Origin: Fibrobacterota bacterium
GTDB taxonomy: Bacteria > Fibrobacterota > Fibrobacteria > UBA11236
Assembly (NCBI GenBank): GCA_019509785.1
Contig: JAEKLQ010000056.1
Span: forward strand, 1 to 42,505
Direction of reading: 5' to 3'
DNA: 42,505 nt
The position numbers were made by a program, and so were the translations under genes. Shown here one piece after another: positions 16,372 through 23,897 of the stretch (position 1 is the stretch's first letter; every line of letters starts with the position of its first letter). The notes beneath the pieces were generated by a model, which ran no database searches, was not told the origin of the DNA, and was given only the letters and a program-made list of their open reading frames with translations.

Positions 16372-17106
16372 TCAGTCCGGCAAGGCTTCCCCGGATCCCA
16401 AGCGGGACGCCATCCAGCGGGCCCACTCCAGGTCGGCGGCTCCCGTAATCTTGCGATTGACGTCCGACCCGGCCACCCAGCGCACCGGGTAACCCGCCTG
16501 TTCCGCCATCATGGCTTCGTCGGTCGGGATGTCGCCCGACCAGATACGCCCATAAACCATCTCCAGCACCTGGCGCGGGAACACCTGCGGAGTCTGCACC
16601 AGAACGAGGCCGCGCCGATCCAGGGTACGCGTCACCCGATCCTCGTCCACCTGCTTCACGGTATCCGGCGAGTGTACGGCGGCGATGGCGCATGTGCCCG
16701 GACCCACCCCCTCCAGGCAGCGGCGGATGACCGCCGCCGAAACGAAAGGCCGCGCCACATCGTGGATCAAGGCATAGGGCAGTTTGGGATCGAGGAACTG
16801 GAATGCGTTGCGCACCGAGACCCAACGCTCCGGGCCGCCCTCCACCAGGCGCAGCTTGGGATGGGAAGCCGCCAAGGCCGCGAAGTCGGCCAGCTTTTCC
16901 TTCGGAAGCGCCAGCACGATGGACTTCACGCAGACCAGCGCGTGGAAGGCCTCCAGGGCATAGACCAACATGGGCTTGCCCGCCGCCAAGGGCAGGAACT
17001 GCTTGGGCTCGGAGGCGCCGGCCCGCAAGCCTTTGCCTCCCGCCGGCAGTATCACGCCGACCGGCGGCAAATCGATGCCCAGATCGGCGTCCGCGCTTCC
17101 TACCAA
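16372..17106 (-). CDS. ispD: 2-C-methyl-D-erythritol 4-phosphate cytidylyltransferase
   Basis: It transfers CMP from CTP to methylerythritol phosphate in the MEP pathway. The 244-residue protein has the nucleotidyltransferase start ILPAGGKGLRAG and PKQFLPL, IHDVARPFVS, the TVKQV segment, QTPQVFPRQVL and TDEAMMAEQAG, all typical of IspD. It begins 13 bp after argG, so argG-ispD-ispF probably form one transcript, an uncommon pairing of arginine and isoprenoid genes. Confidence 0.95.
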   Translation of the reverse strand: MVGSADADLGIDLPPVGVILPAGGKGLRAGASEPKQFLPLAAGKPMLVYALEAFHALVCVKSIVLALPKEKLADFAALAASHPKLRLVEGGPERWVSVRNAFQFLDPKLPYALIHDVARPFVSAAVIRRCLEGVGPGTCAIAAVHSPDTVKQVDEDRVTRTLDRRGLVLVQTPQVFPRQVLEMVYGRIWSGDIPTDEAMMAEQAGYPVRWVAGSDVNRKITGAADLEWARWMASRLGSGEALPD

Positions 17107-17119
17107 GTCCGGCCTTCCC

Positions 17120-18373
17120 TTAAATCTTCACCGGGCTCTTTTTGCCCAGCAGCAAGGCGCGCATCTTCATCGGCAGCCCCAAGCATTTGATGAAGCCGGT
17201 CGCGTCCTGCTGGTTATAAGTGTCTACGTCCGAGAAGCCGCCCAATCCCGGATCGTACAGGGAGAAGGGGCTATCCATCTTGGCCAACATGGCATTGCCC
17301 TTGTATAGCTTCAGGGTCACCTTGCCCGTCACCACTTCCTGCGTCTTATCGATGAAGGCGTCCAGCGATTGGCGCAAGGGCGTGAACCAGAAGCCGTCAT
17401 ATACCAGCTGGGCGTACTTCTGCCCGATGGACTGCTTGTAAAGCAAGGTATCGCGATCGAGGGTCAGCTGCTCCAGGAACTCGTGGGCGCGATACAGCAG
17501 CGCTCCGCCGGGAGTTTCGTACACGCCGCGGGACTTCATGCCCACCAAGCGGTTCTCCACCATGTCCACCAGGCCGCAGCCATGTTCGGCTCCCAAGGCG
17601 TTCAGCTTCTCCAGCAATTCCACCGCGCCCAGCCGCTTGCCGTCCAGGCCCACCGGGATGCCCTTGTTGAATTCGATCTCGACGTAGCCCGGCTTGTTGG
17701 GCGCCTTCTCCGGCGTCTTGGTCCAGCGCAGCATGTCCCAGCCATGCTCTTGATCCGGATGCTCGAGCAAGCCGCCTTCATGCGACAGATGCCAAAGGTT
17801 GCCGTCCTCGGAGTAGATCTTCTTCTTCGAGACGGTGAGCGGGATGTTGCGCGCTTCGGCGTATTCGATGGCATCCTCGCGCGAGCGGATCTTCCACTTG
17901 GGATCCTTCCAAGGCGCGATGATCTTGAGGCGCGGATTCATGGCCATGTAGGTCAGCTCGAAGCGCACCTGATCATTGCCTTTGCCGGTGGCCCCATGCG
18001 AAACCGCGTAGGCGCCTTCCTTCTCGGCGATAAGAACCTGATGCTTGGCGATGAGCGGCCGGGCCATGGAGGTCCCGAGCAGGTACTGGCCCTCGTAGCG
18101 CGCCCCCGCCTTCAGCACCGGCCACGCGTATTCTTCCAGGAATTCCTTCTTGAGATCGAGCACGTAACACTTGGACGCGCCGGTGGCGAGCGCCTTCTTC
18201 TTGAGCGGATCGGTTTCGATCTTCCCCTGCCCGATGTCCGCCGCGTAAGCGATGACTTCGACATCGTAATTCTCGATCAACCAGGGGATGATCACCGACG
18301 TGTCGAGGCCGCCGGAATACGCCAATACAACCTTCTGTTTGCCGCCGCTCTTGGCGGAACCCTTCTTCGCCAT
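17120..18373 (-). CDS. argG: Argininosuccinate synthase
   Basis: It joins citrulline and aspartate with ATP to give argininosuccinate. The 417-residue protein starts with a short basic leader, then has the PP-loop [21 protein letters not shown], the [11 protein letters not shown] segment, [15 protein letters not shown], and a standard C-terminal half. It is the first of argG-ispD-ispF. argH and argF are not in the window. The 453 bp upstream hold copy E of the structured repeat. Confidence 0.97.
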   Translation of the reverse strand: MAKKGSAKSGGKQKVVLAYSGGLDTSVIIPWLIENYDVEVIAYAADIGQGKIETDPLKKKALATGASKCYVLDLKKEFLEEYAWPVLKAGARYEGQYLLGTSMARPLIAKHQVLIAEKEGAYAVSHGATGKGNDQVRFELTYMAMNPRLKIIAPWKDPKWKIRSREDAIEYAEARNIPLTVSKKKIYSEDGNLWHLSHEGGLLEHPDQEHGWDMLRWTKTPEKAPNKPGYVEIEFNKGIPVGLDGKRLGAVELLEKLNALGAEHGCGLVDMVENRLVGMKSRGVYETPGGALLYRAHEFLEQLTLDRDTLLYKQSIGQKYAQLVYDGFWFTPLRQSLDAFIDKTQEVVTGKVTLKLYKGNAMLAKMDSPFSLYDPGLGGFSDVDTYNQQDATGFIKCLGLPMKMRALLLGKKSPVKI

Positions 18374-18534
18374 GGTCCCTTTCGCGCGGCGCTCGGCCGC
18401 TGAATTTCAGGGGTCCTAATGTAGTAATGGGCGCGTTGGGCCGGGGGCGGGGCGTTCTTCCCGCGCTTCGGTTTGGGTCGCCGCTCGTTCGCATGGCGCG
18501 GGGCCGGGGCGCGAGCGCGGCTCGATGTGGGTCT

Positions 18535-18718
18535 CGGTCGGTGCGGGTGTCTCGGTCGGCTCAGGCGAGGCTCGCCGTTTGTTTCGGTCGATGCGCATTC
18601 GCGGAATCGGGGGCGCCCGCGCATTTGAAGAGCGCGGGCTTTCGATCTCATCCAGTCTATTCCGATTCCGCGAATGCGCTTCGCCTCGATTCGCCGCCCG
18701 AGACACCCGCCCCGCCCG
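18535..18718 (+). repeat. Structured intergenic repeat, copy E (candidate ncRNA family)
   Basis: P0 is a perfect 13 bp (18543-18555 with 18698-18710), extendable to 21 positions with two mismatches. P1 is CGAGGC/GCCTCG (18566-18571 with 18683-18688), P2 is a perfect 18 bp (18593-18610 with 18662-18679), and P3 is GCCCGCGC/GCGCGGGC (18615-18622 with 18632-18639) with loop ATTTGAAGA. Motifs are CGGCTCAGG, TCGGTCG and ATTCGCCGC. An outer stem of 11+6+4 bp (18504-18526 with 18727-18748) encloses it, with TGGGTC at 18528-18533 between the stems and TTTGGGTCG at 18472-18480 further out. Confidence 0.85.
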
Positions 18719-18826
18719 GCCCCTGGATCGGCCGCGATCGCGCCCCGGTCCCGCGCCTGCGGTCTTGCGGGGTCCAAGCTCGCGGTCGGGATTGACGGCG
18801 CCGACGGGCCGGCGCGCTTTGGGTTC

Positions 18827-19441
18827 TCAACCCTCGAGAAGGGCGATCGGAATTCCGAATAGGGTCCCGATCAGCATGCCCAATAGGCCCGAGTCGAGAA
18901 CTCTGTTTCCTGAGCTGGACCGGCCCAGGCCGCCGATCTGTCGGCTGTAATAGATTCCCATTACGCCTCCCGTCAATGCGGAAGCGAAGAGGGTGAGGCC
19001 CCCGCCGCCTCGATCTTTCCGGACCGTTCTATGCGGAATGGGAATGCGTAGAAAGACTTCTTCGATATCCTCGGTCCGGAGGTTTGCCTGTATGGAGTCG
19101 GGATTTCCCATTCCATCCCGGAAGGCGAGGGAAACCGTGGCGGTACCGTGCCTCCAGCCATTCCAGGTTTCCCCCGTCACGGGGAGCGCTGCTTGCGCGC
19201 GGCGGATGGCCAGCTCGGATATGACCAGGCGATTGCCGTGCGTCAATAGGCGAGCACTATCCTTGCGTTTCGCGAGGAGGACCCGTCCGGAATCCGCGTA
19301 CCCGATGGGTAAGGTGTCTGGGCCGATCCGCAAATAAACGTGGCTGCCCTCAGGGATGACGGCCACCCCCGCCGGCACCAGTTTTTCGTCTGCCCAAAGC
19401 GATCCGATGGTAACGGCAACCAAAAGAATCTTGGTCAACAT
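18827..19441 (-). CDS. Exported protein with C-terminal glycine-rich membrane segments, unknown
   Basis: I do not recognise this family. The 204-residue product starting at 19441 has a signal peptide (MLTKILLVAVTIGSLWA). A mostly beta region follows (VYLRIGPDTLPIGYADSG, TATVSLAFRDGMGNP). The end has two glycine-rich hydrophobic stretches (GGLTLFASALTGGVMGIYY and LLGMLIGTLFGIPIALLEG) that could be membrane helices. The upstream gap holds a 43-nt AT-rich perfect palindrome. An ATG at 19474 would add 11 residues without family support. It ends 79 bp beyond the outer stem of repeat copy E. Confidence 0.62.
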   Translation of the reverse strand: MLTKILLVAVTIGSLWADEKLVPAGVAVIPEGSHVYLRIGPDTLPIGYADSGRVLLAKRKDSARLLTHGNRLVISELAIRRAQAALPVTGETWNGWRHGTATVSLAFRDGMGNPDSIQANLRTEDIEEVFLRIPIPHRTVRKDRGGGGLTLFASALTGGVMGIYYSRQIGGLGRSSSGNRVLDSGLLGMLIGTLFGIPIALLEG

Positions 19442-19581
19442 GGCTTCCGCCCGTCCTCTCCGTAGCCGCTCCAAGGCGCCTGGTCATGGCCGTGGATCGA
19501 ATGTTTAGCTTTGCGTGGCTGGCCGGAAAAGTATGCGCCGTGGATAGCTTTGTCAATATGGGCCGGGATTGCCCGACCAGT

Positions 19582-19624
19582 TCAACACGATGTATTGACA
19601 ATCAATGTCAATACATCGTGTTGA
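19582..19624. repeat. Perfect 19-bp inverted repeat, AT-rich hairpin or operator
   Basis: TCAACACGATGTATTGACA (19582-19600) and its exact reverse complement (19606-19624) are separated by the 5-nt loop ATCAA. It is far richer in A/T than its surroundings. It lies between two minus-strand genes, 140 bp upstream of the exported-protein gene and 39 bp after the CNB gene stop. There is no T-run, so it is not a typical terminator; a regulator-binding site is equally possible. Confidence 0.85.
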
Positions 19625-19663
19625 TAAGCGCGCCTAAGATATGTCCGGCGTGGGCGGAAGGCT

Positions 19664-20119
19664 TCATGCTGCGGGAGAGACCGGACCGGGGGGAGCGGGT
19701 TTGTCTTCATCAAGCTTCAACCCGTTGGTTTCCAGCACTTGCATGACGGCGGCCAGGCGATCGTTGGTGTTGCGGAGGCGGTTGATCAGGATCTTCACGA
19801 AGTTCACCACCCAGGGCGCCAGCGAGGCCATTTGGCTCTCGAACATGTCGTTGGTGATGATGAGGACTTCGGTGAAATCCAGGGCGCGGACGGAGGCGTC
19901 GCGCTGGGTCTGGCCCAACATGGCCATCTCGCCGAACATGCTCCCGGGGCCCAAGGTGGCCAGTTCGATTTCCCGCGGGCCATTCGGTCCCGGCATGGTT
20001 TTGAAAACCGAGACCCGCCCGCTTTGGACGCTATAGATGCCGTCGGCGTCGGCGCCTTGCGTGAAAATGATCTCGTTGGCCGCGTAGGCGCGCACGACTT
20101 TCTTGAAAAGCTTGGCCAC
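19664..20119 (-). CDS. Cyclic-nucleotide-binding (CNB) domain protein without DNA-binding domain
   Basis: A 151-residue protein made of one cyclic-nucleotide-binding domain: IIFTQGADADGIYSVQSGRVSVF, LATLGPGSMFGEMAMLGQTQRDASVRALDFTEV, then a C-terminal helix and a disordered Pro-rich tail (KPAPPGPVSPAA). The phosphate-binding cassette FGEMAMLGQTQRDASV resembles CRP-family cassettes (FGE, with Arg before an acidic-Ala-Ser turn). No helix-turn-helix is present, so it is unlikely to be a transcription factor by itself. It starts 26 bp after the argD stop and is probably cotranscribed with argCBD. Confidence 0.88.
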   Translation of the reverse strand: MAKLFKKVVRAYAANEIIFTQGADADGIYSVQSGRVSVFKTMPGPNGPREIELATLGPGSMFGEMAMLGQTQRDASVRALDFTEVLIITNDMFESQMASLAPWVVNFVKILINRLRNTNDRLAAVMQVLETNGLKLDEDKPAPPGPVSPAA

Positions 20120-20145
20120 GGCGGGGCTCCGGGTGAGGGATGGCC

Positions 20146-21327
20146 CTATTCTACCATCGCCTTCCCGAGGCGTTCAATCAACTCCCCGATTTCCTCCCGG
20201 GCGATGTTCAAGGCCGGCAGCAAACGGATCACGTCCTGCCCCGCGCGGTGGACCAGCAAGCCTTGCTCGCGGCAGGCCCGTTGGAACGCCCCCAAATCCC
20301 CGCCATAGCGGAAGCCGATCAAGAAGCCTTTGCCCACCACCGGCCCCCAGGGCCCGCCATTCCCCTGCTTGGCCGCCTTAGCCGCCACCAAGGATTCCAG
20401 ATCAGTCCGCAATCGCGTCATGCGCGCGCGCGCGTCGGCCATGAATCCTTCCCGGCTTAACTCGGCCAGCACGGCCAGGCCCGCGGCGCAGGCCACCGGA
20501 TTGCCTCCGAAGGTGGACCCGTGATCGCCGGCATGGATGGAGGCGGCCACCGATTTCTTCAGGAGCACCGCGCCCAGCGGTAAACCCCCGCCCAGCGGCT
20601 TGGCCAAGGTGATCAGATCGGGATCCAGCCCCAGCGCGCGCGAGGCCAGGAACTCGCCCGTGCGGCCGCAACCGGTTTGCACTTCATCCGCGATCAGCAG
20701 TACGCCGCGCGCTTGGGCCTCCTTCAAGGCTTGTGCCATGGCCGGTTCCATGGGAATGATCCCGCCCTCCGCTTCCACGGGTTCGAAAATGATCGCGGCG
20801 GTATCGTCGTTCAAGGCCGTACGCAGGGCCCCGGCATCGTTCACGGGAAGGGCGCGGAAGCCTTCCGGCAAAGGCCCGAAACCCTTGCGGATCTTATCCT
20901 GGCCGGTGGCCGCCATGGCGCCGTAGGTCCGGCCGTGGAAGGAATGCGTGAAGGAGAGGATGCCGATCTTGCCGGGCTTGCCTTGTTCCGGCCAATGCCG
21001 GCGCGCGAATTTGATCGCGCCTTCGTTGGCCTCGGTCCCGCTGTTGCAGAAGAAGGCGGCATCCATGCCGGCCAGCGCGCAAAGTTCGTCGGCCAGCTTG
21101 GCCTGCGGCTCCAACAGGTAAAGGTTGCTGGCATGCATGAGCTTGCCCAACTGCTCCTGGATGGCGGCGACCACGGGCGGATGCAAATGCCCGAAGGCGT
21201 TCACGGCCACGCCTTGCACGCAATCGAGATAACGGTTGCCCATGTCGTCCCAAACCCACGATCCGCGTCCGCGTACGATGGCCAGATCCCGAGGGCCGTA
21301 ATTCTGGAGGAGATGTGTTTGGTCCAT
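20146..21327 (-). CDS. argD: Acetylornithine aminotransferase
   Basis: A PLP-dependent class-III transaminase that makes N-acetylornithine from N-acetylglutamate semialdehyde. The 393-residue protein has FCNSGTEANEGAIKFAR, HSFHGRTYGAM, LIADEVQTGCGRTG, and TLAKPLGGGLPLGAVL carrying the PLP lysine, then a GDHGSTFGGNPVACA segment. Placement in argC-argB-argD supports ArgD over related gamma-aminobutyrate or ornithine transaminases. A 17-bp inverted repeat lies between it and argB. Confidence 0.95.
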   Translation of the reverse strand: MDQTHLLQNYGPRDLAIVRGRGSWVWDDMGNRYLDCVQGVAVNAFGHLHPPVVAAIQEQLGKLMHASNLYLLEPQAKLADELCALAGMDAAFFCNSGTEANEGAIKFARRHWPEQGKPGKIGILSFTHSFHGRTYGAMAATGQDKIRKGFGPLPEGFRALPVNDAGALRTALNDDTAAIIFEPVEAEGGIIPMEPAMAQALKEAQARGVLLIADEVQTGCGRTGEFLASRALGLDPDLITLAKPLGGGLPLGAVLLKKSVAASIHAGDHGSTFGGNPVACAAGLAVLAELSREGFMADARARMTRLRTDLESLVAAKAAKQGNGGPWGPVVGKGFLIGFRYGGDLGAFQRACREQGLLVHRAGQDVIRLLPALNIAREEIGELIERLGKAMVE

Positions 21328-21348
21328 AATTGATTGGGGTAAAGGGTT

Positions 21349-21406
21349 CAGGGTTCAGGGTACAGAAGGATCAACCTCACATGTAGACCCTGTACCCTGA
21401 ACCCTG
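21349..21406. repeat. REP-like intergenic hairpin between argB and argD
   Basis: CAGGGTTCAGGGTACAG (21349-21365) pairs perfectly with CTGTACCCTGAACCCTG (21390-21406) across a 24-nt loop. Short GGGTTCA units are repeated inside the left arm. Such GGGTTCAGGGT palindromes are a repeat style found between genes in various bacteria. Within the operon it could stop or stabilise mRNA between argB and argD. Confidence 0.8.
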
Positions 21407-21423
21407 TGCCCCTTCCCCGCCTT

Positions 21424-22227
21424 TCACTTGATTATCGTCCCGCCATTCGCGCGTCCTTCGACCTGCGCGGCGAAAGCGGGTTTGTCGGTCCATTTGCAGA
21501 TCTCCACTTGCCCGATGCCCTGCCCCAACGCCGCCAGGCATGATCGCAGCTTCGGGATCATCCCGCCGCTGGCCACGCCGTCGCGGATCAGGGCTTCGAT
21601 GGCCGGGCCGTCCAGGGTCGGCAACCGCGTGCCGTCGGTCCCGCGCACGCCTTCCACGTCGGACACGAAAATCAGCTTGGATGCCTTGAGTGCTGCGGCC
21701 AGCGCCGAGGCCGCATCGTCCGCGTTCACGTTGTAATGCGCCTGCGCGCGGTCCACCGAAATCGGCGAGACCACGGGCAGGAAGCCGCCCGCCAAAAGCG
21801 TGGTGACCAAGGCGGTATCCACCTGGGCGATGCGCCCGACCTGGCCGAGCTCGGAAGAGATGGGTTCGCAGATGAAAGTGGGGCCGTCCACGCCCGAAAG
21901 GCCCGCCGCGGCCGCTCCGCCCGCGTTCAATAAGCCCACCAGCTTTTTGTTCACGTAGCCGCTCAAGGTCATCTCCACCACCTTGAGGGCCGCCGCGCCG
22001 GTCACGCGCATGCCATCCTTGAAGACCGGTTCTTCGCCCAACCAAGCCAGATGGCGGTTGATATCCTTGCCCCCTCCATGCACGAGGACCAAAGGTCCCG
22101 GAGCCGAACCGGCCGCGCCGCGGTGCAAGCCGGCAAGGGCGGCGCATAACCCGGCGAGGGATCCTTCATCGTCCATCATGGACCCGCCGATCTTGACGAC
22201 GACGGGACGGGAAAGCGGGGGAGTCAC
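21424..22227 (-). CDS. argB: Acetylglutamate kinase
   Basis: It phosphorylates N-acetylglutamate in arginine synthesis. The 267-residue amino-acid-kinase fold has VVKIGGSMMDD, LVLVHGGGKDINRHL, MRVTGAAALKVVEMTLSGYVNKKLVGLL, NVNADDAASALAAAL, LIFVSDVEGV and a SGGMIPKL helix. These fit ArgB. It follows argC by 16 bp. The N-terminal extension with Arg-rich regulatory segments of arginine-sensitive ArgB is absent, so feedback sensitivity cannot be judged. Confidence 0.96.
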   Translation of the reverse strand: MTPPLSRPVVVKIGGSMMDDEGSLAGLCAALAGLHRGAAGSAPGPLVLVHGGGKDINRHLAWLGEEPVFKDGMRVTGAAALKVVEMTLSGYVNKKLVGLLNAGGAAAAGLSGVDGPTFICEPISSELGQVGRIAQVDTALVTTLLAGGFLPVVSPISVDRAQAHYNVNADDAASALAAALKASKLIFVSDVEGVRGTDGTRLPTLDGPAIEALIRDGVASGGMIPKLRSCLAALGQGIGQVEICKWTDKPAFAAQVEGRANGGTIIK

Positions 22228-22243
22228 GCGCCGGTTACCTATG

Positions 22244-23290
22244 TCAGGCGAGGCCGAGGGAAGCCGGCAGCCCTAAGGCCAGGTTCATGTTCTGCAGGGC
22301 CTGGCCCGATGCGCCCTTGACCATATTGTCGATCACCGATACGATGATCAGCTTGCCGCCGCCCGCGGGCTGGTAGGCCTTCATGTGGCACAGGTTGGAG
22401 TGCTTCACGTCCCCGGTGCGCGGGAAATCCTCCCGCACCCGCACGAAGGCCGCGCCGGCGTAGGCCTCTTTCAGGCAGGCGGTCGCCGCGGCCTCGTCCT
22501 TGCCCGGCATCAGATCGCAATAAATGGTGGAAAGGATCCCGCGCTCCATGGGGATCAGATGCGCCGTGAAAAGCAGTTCCACCTTGCGCCCGGCCGCCAG
22601 CGACACCTGTTCCATGATCTCCACGCGATGCCGATGCTTATCGCCTACGCCGTAAGCGGCCACGCTTTCGTTGGCGTAGACGTAATGCGTGGTTTCCGTG
22701 GCTTTCTTGCCCGCGCCCGACACGCCCGACTTGGCATCGATGATGATGCCGTCCGGCGAGACGATGCCGGCCTTGACCAACGGGAACAAAGGCAAGAGGG
22801 CCGAAGTGGGATAGCAGCCCGGGTTCGCGATCAGGCGGGTCCGCTTGATCTCCTCCGCATGCACCTCGGAGAGGCCGTAACACGCGCGTTTCAGGACCTC
22901 CGGCATGGGATGCGCGTGGGCGTACGCCTTCTGGTAGGCGTCCAGGTCCTGCAGGCGGAAGTCCGCGGAAAGATCGATGACCAGGGTCTTCCCGTTCGCG
23001 ATGAAGGGGGCGGCGCAAGCCGCCGAGGCGCCGTGGGGCAGGCAGGAAAACACCACGTCGGGCCGCGAGTCCTTGATCTCCTCGAAAGCGCGCAGGATAT
23101 CCGCCGAGGCGGGCAAACGTCCCTGGAATTGGGGGTACACCTTCCCATATGGGGTCCCGGGCTGGGATTCCGAGCTGAGCCAGGCCAATTCCAATTGCGG
23201 ATGCCGTAGGGCCAGCACCATCAATTCCTGCCCCGTGAAGCCCGTGGCCCCCAGGATTCCGACCGTATACGCCATTGCTGTGCCCGCCAT
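22244..23290 (-). CDS. argC: N-acetyl-gamma-glutamyl-phosphate reductase
   Basis: The NADPH-dependent third step of arginine synthesis. The 348-residue protein has the nucleotide-binding start VGILGATGFTGQEL, FSCLPHGASA, LSADFRL, and the active-site Cys159 in NPGCYPTSA, then DAKSGVSGAGKK and the HRHRVEI segment. An in-frame ATG at 23275 (MAYTVGILG) is closer to the usual family start; neither has an ideal ribosome-binding site. It leads argC-argB-argD-CNB. It is divergent from the ferredoxin gene across 282 bp. Confidence 0.96.
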   Translation of the reverse strand: MAGTAMAYTVGILGATGFTGQELMVLALRHPQLELAWLSSESQPGTPYGKVYPQFQGRLPASADILRAFEEIKDSRPDVVFSCLPHGASAACAAPFIANGKTLVIDLSADFRLQDLDAYQKAYAHAHPMPEVLKRACYGLSEVHAEEIKRTRLIANPGCYPTSALLPLFPLVKAGIVSPDGIIIDAKSGVSGAGKKATETTHYVYANESVAAYGVGDKHRHRVEIMEQVSLAAGRKVELLFTAHLIPMERGILSTIYCDLMPGKDEAAATACLKEAYAGAAFVRVREDFPRTGDVKHSNLCHMKAYQPAGGGKLIIVSVIDNMVKGASGQALQNMNLALGLPASLGLA

Positions 23291-23425
23291 GCCTTGAAAG
23301 GTCCCCGCAAAGTTAGCAAGGGCAGGGGGGGCTGTGTAGCGGCGGTCCTATTCAAGATAGGTCGCAAACGCAATAAGTCCCGGCGTGGGGGCGACTTAAG
23401 CCGAGACCGGGATCGCGTGCCATTC

Positions 23426-23454
23426 TTGCCAAAGGGGTTCGCGCCAAGTATCTT
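23426..23454 (+). promoter_or_regulatory. Putative sigma-70-type promoter for the ferredoxin gene
   Basis: TTGCCA (23426-23431), a 17-nt spacer and TATCTT (23449-23454) lie about 120 nt upstream of the ferredoxin ATG. The resulting leader would contain a small hairpin (GCCTG/CAGGC near 23490-23510) and no recognised riboswitch. This is pattern-based only. Confidence 0.35.
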
Positions 23455-23572
23455 CTCTGCTCCCGAAGGCAGTAAAAGCACGGTGCGGAAAAGCCTGCCG
23501 AAATGACAGGCATGATGCCGGGACGGCAAGCCGGGTAGTAGATTTATTCCGGATTAACAGGAGTTCGAGGCA

Positions 23573-23800
23573 ATGGCCATCACGAAGGTTTGGTTGGACG
23601 AAAGCGAAAACGAATGCACCATGTGCGGGGCGTGCGAAGCCACTTGTCCCGAGGTGTTCGAAGTTCCGGAAAAAATGGTGATCAAGGCCGGCGCCAAGCT
23701 GGAATTGACCGATGAGATCGTGGAAGCCGCCGAAGGCTGCCCGGTCGGCACCATCGGGATCGAATACGACGGCAGCGGCAAACGCGACAATCCCATGTGA
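23573..23800 (+). CDS. Single-cluster [4Fe-4S] ferredoxin
   Basis: A 75-residue electron carrier. Cys15, Cys18 and Cys21 in CTMCGAC, with Cys56 in EGCPVG, supply the four ligands of one [4Fe-4S] cluster; Cys25 in ATCP is an extra cysteine that could form a disulfide or alternate ligand. The rest is acidic, as usual for ferredoxins. AGGAG lies 9 nt before the ATG. The gene stands alone, with its own putative promoter and a downstream terminator, and its redox partner is not evident. Confidence 0.93.
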   Translation: MAITKVWLDESENECTMCGACEATCPEVFEVPEKMVIKAGAKLELTDEIVEAAEGCPVGTIGIEYDGSGKRDNPM

Positions 23801-23843
23801 AAGCAGGTCTCCGCCCCGGCGGATCCTGATTCGACGCGAAGCG

Positions 23844-23872
23844 AAGGCCGGCCGCAAGGACCGGCCTTTTCT
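23844..23872 (+). terminator. Intrinsic terminator after the ferredoxin gene
   Basis: A perfect 8-bp stem AAGGCCGG/CCGGCCTT (23844-23851 and 23861-23868) with a 9-nt loop, running into a short T-rich stretch. It lies between the convergent ferredoxin and CBM9-like genes and may serve both directions. Confidence 0.8.
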
Positions 23873-23897
23873 ATTGCCCGACGTTAACGTCGCGGAC

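Noticed and set aside
10698-18718. Repeats A-E as ordinary MITEs or IS ends
   Set aside because: Their terminal arms are not conserved in sequence between copies, only in complementarity, and no flanking target duplications were seen; mobility itself is not excluded.
23470-23545. A cyclic-di-GMP (GEMM) riboswitch before the ferredoxin gene, prompted by GGGACGGCAAGCC
   Set aside because: The order of the GEMM core is not met: the GCAAA strand and the tetraloop stem are missing in the right places, so the match is probably chance.
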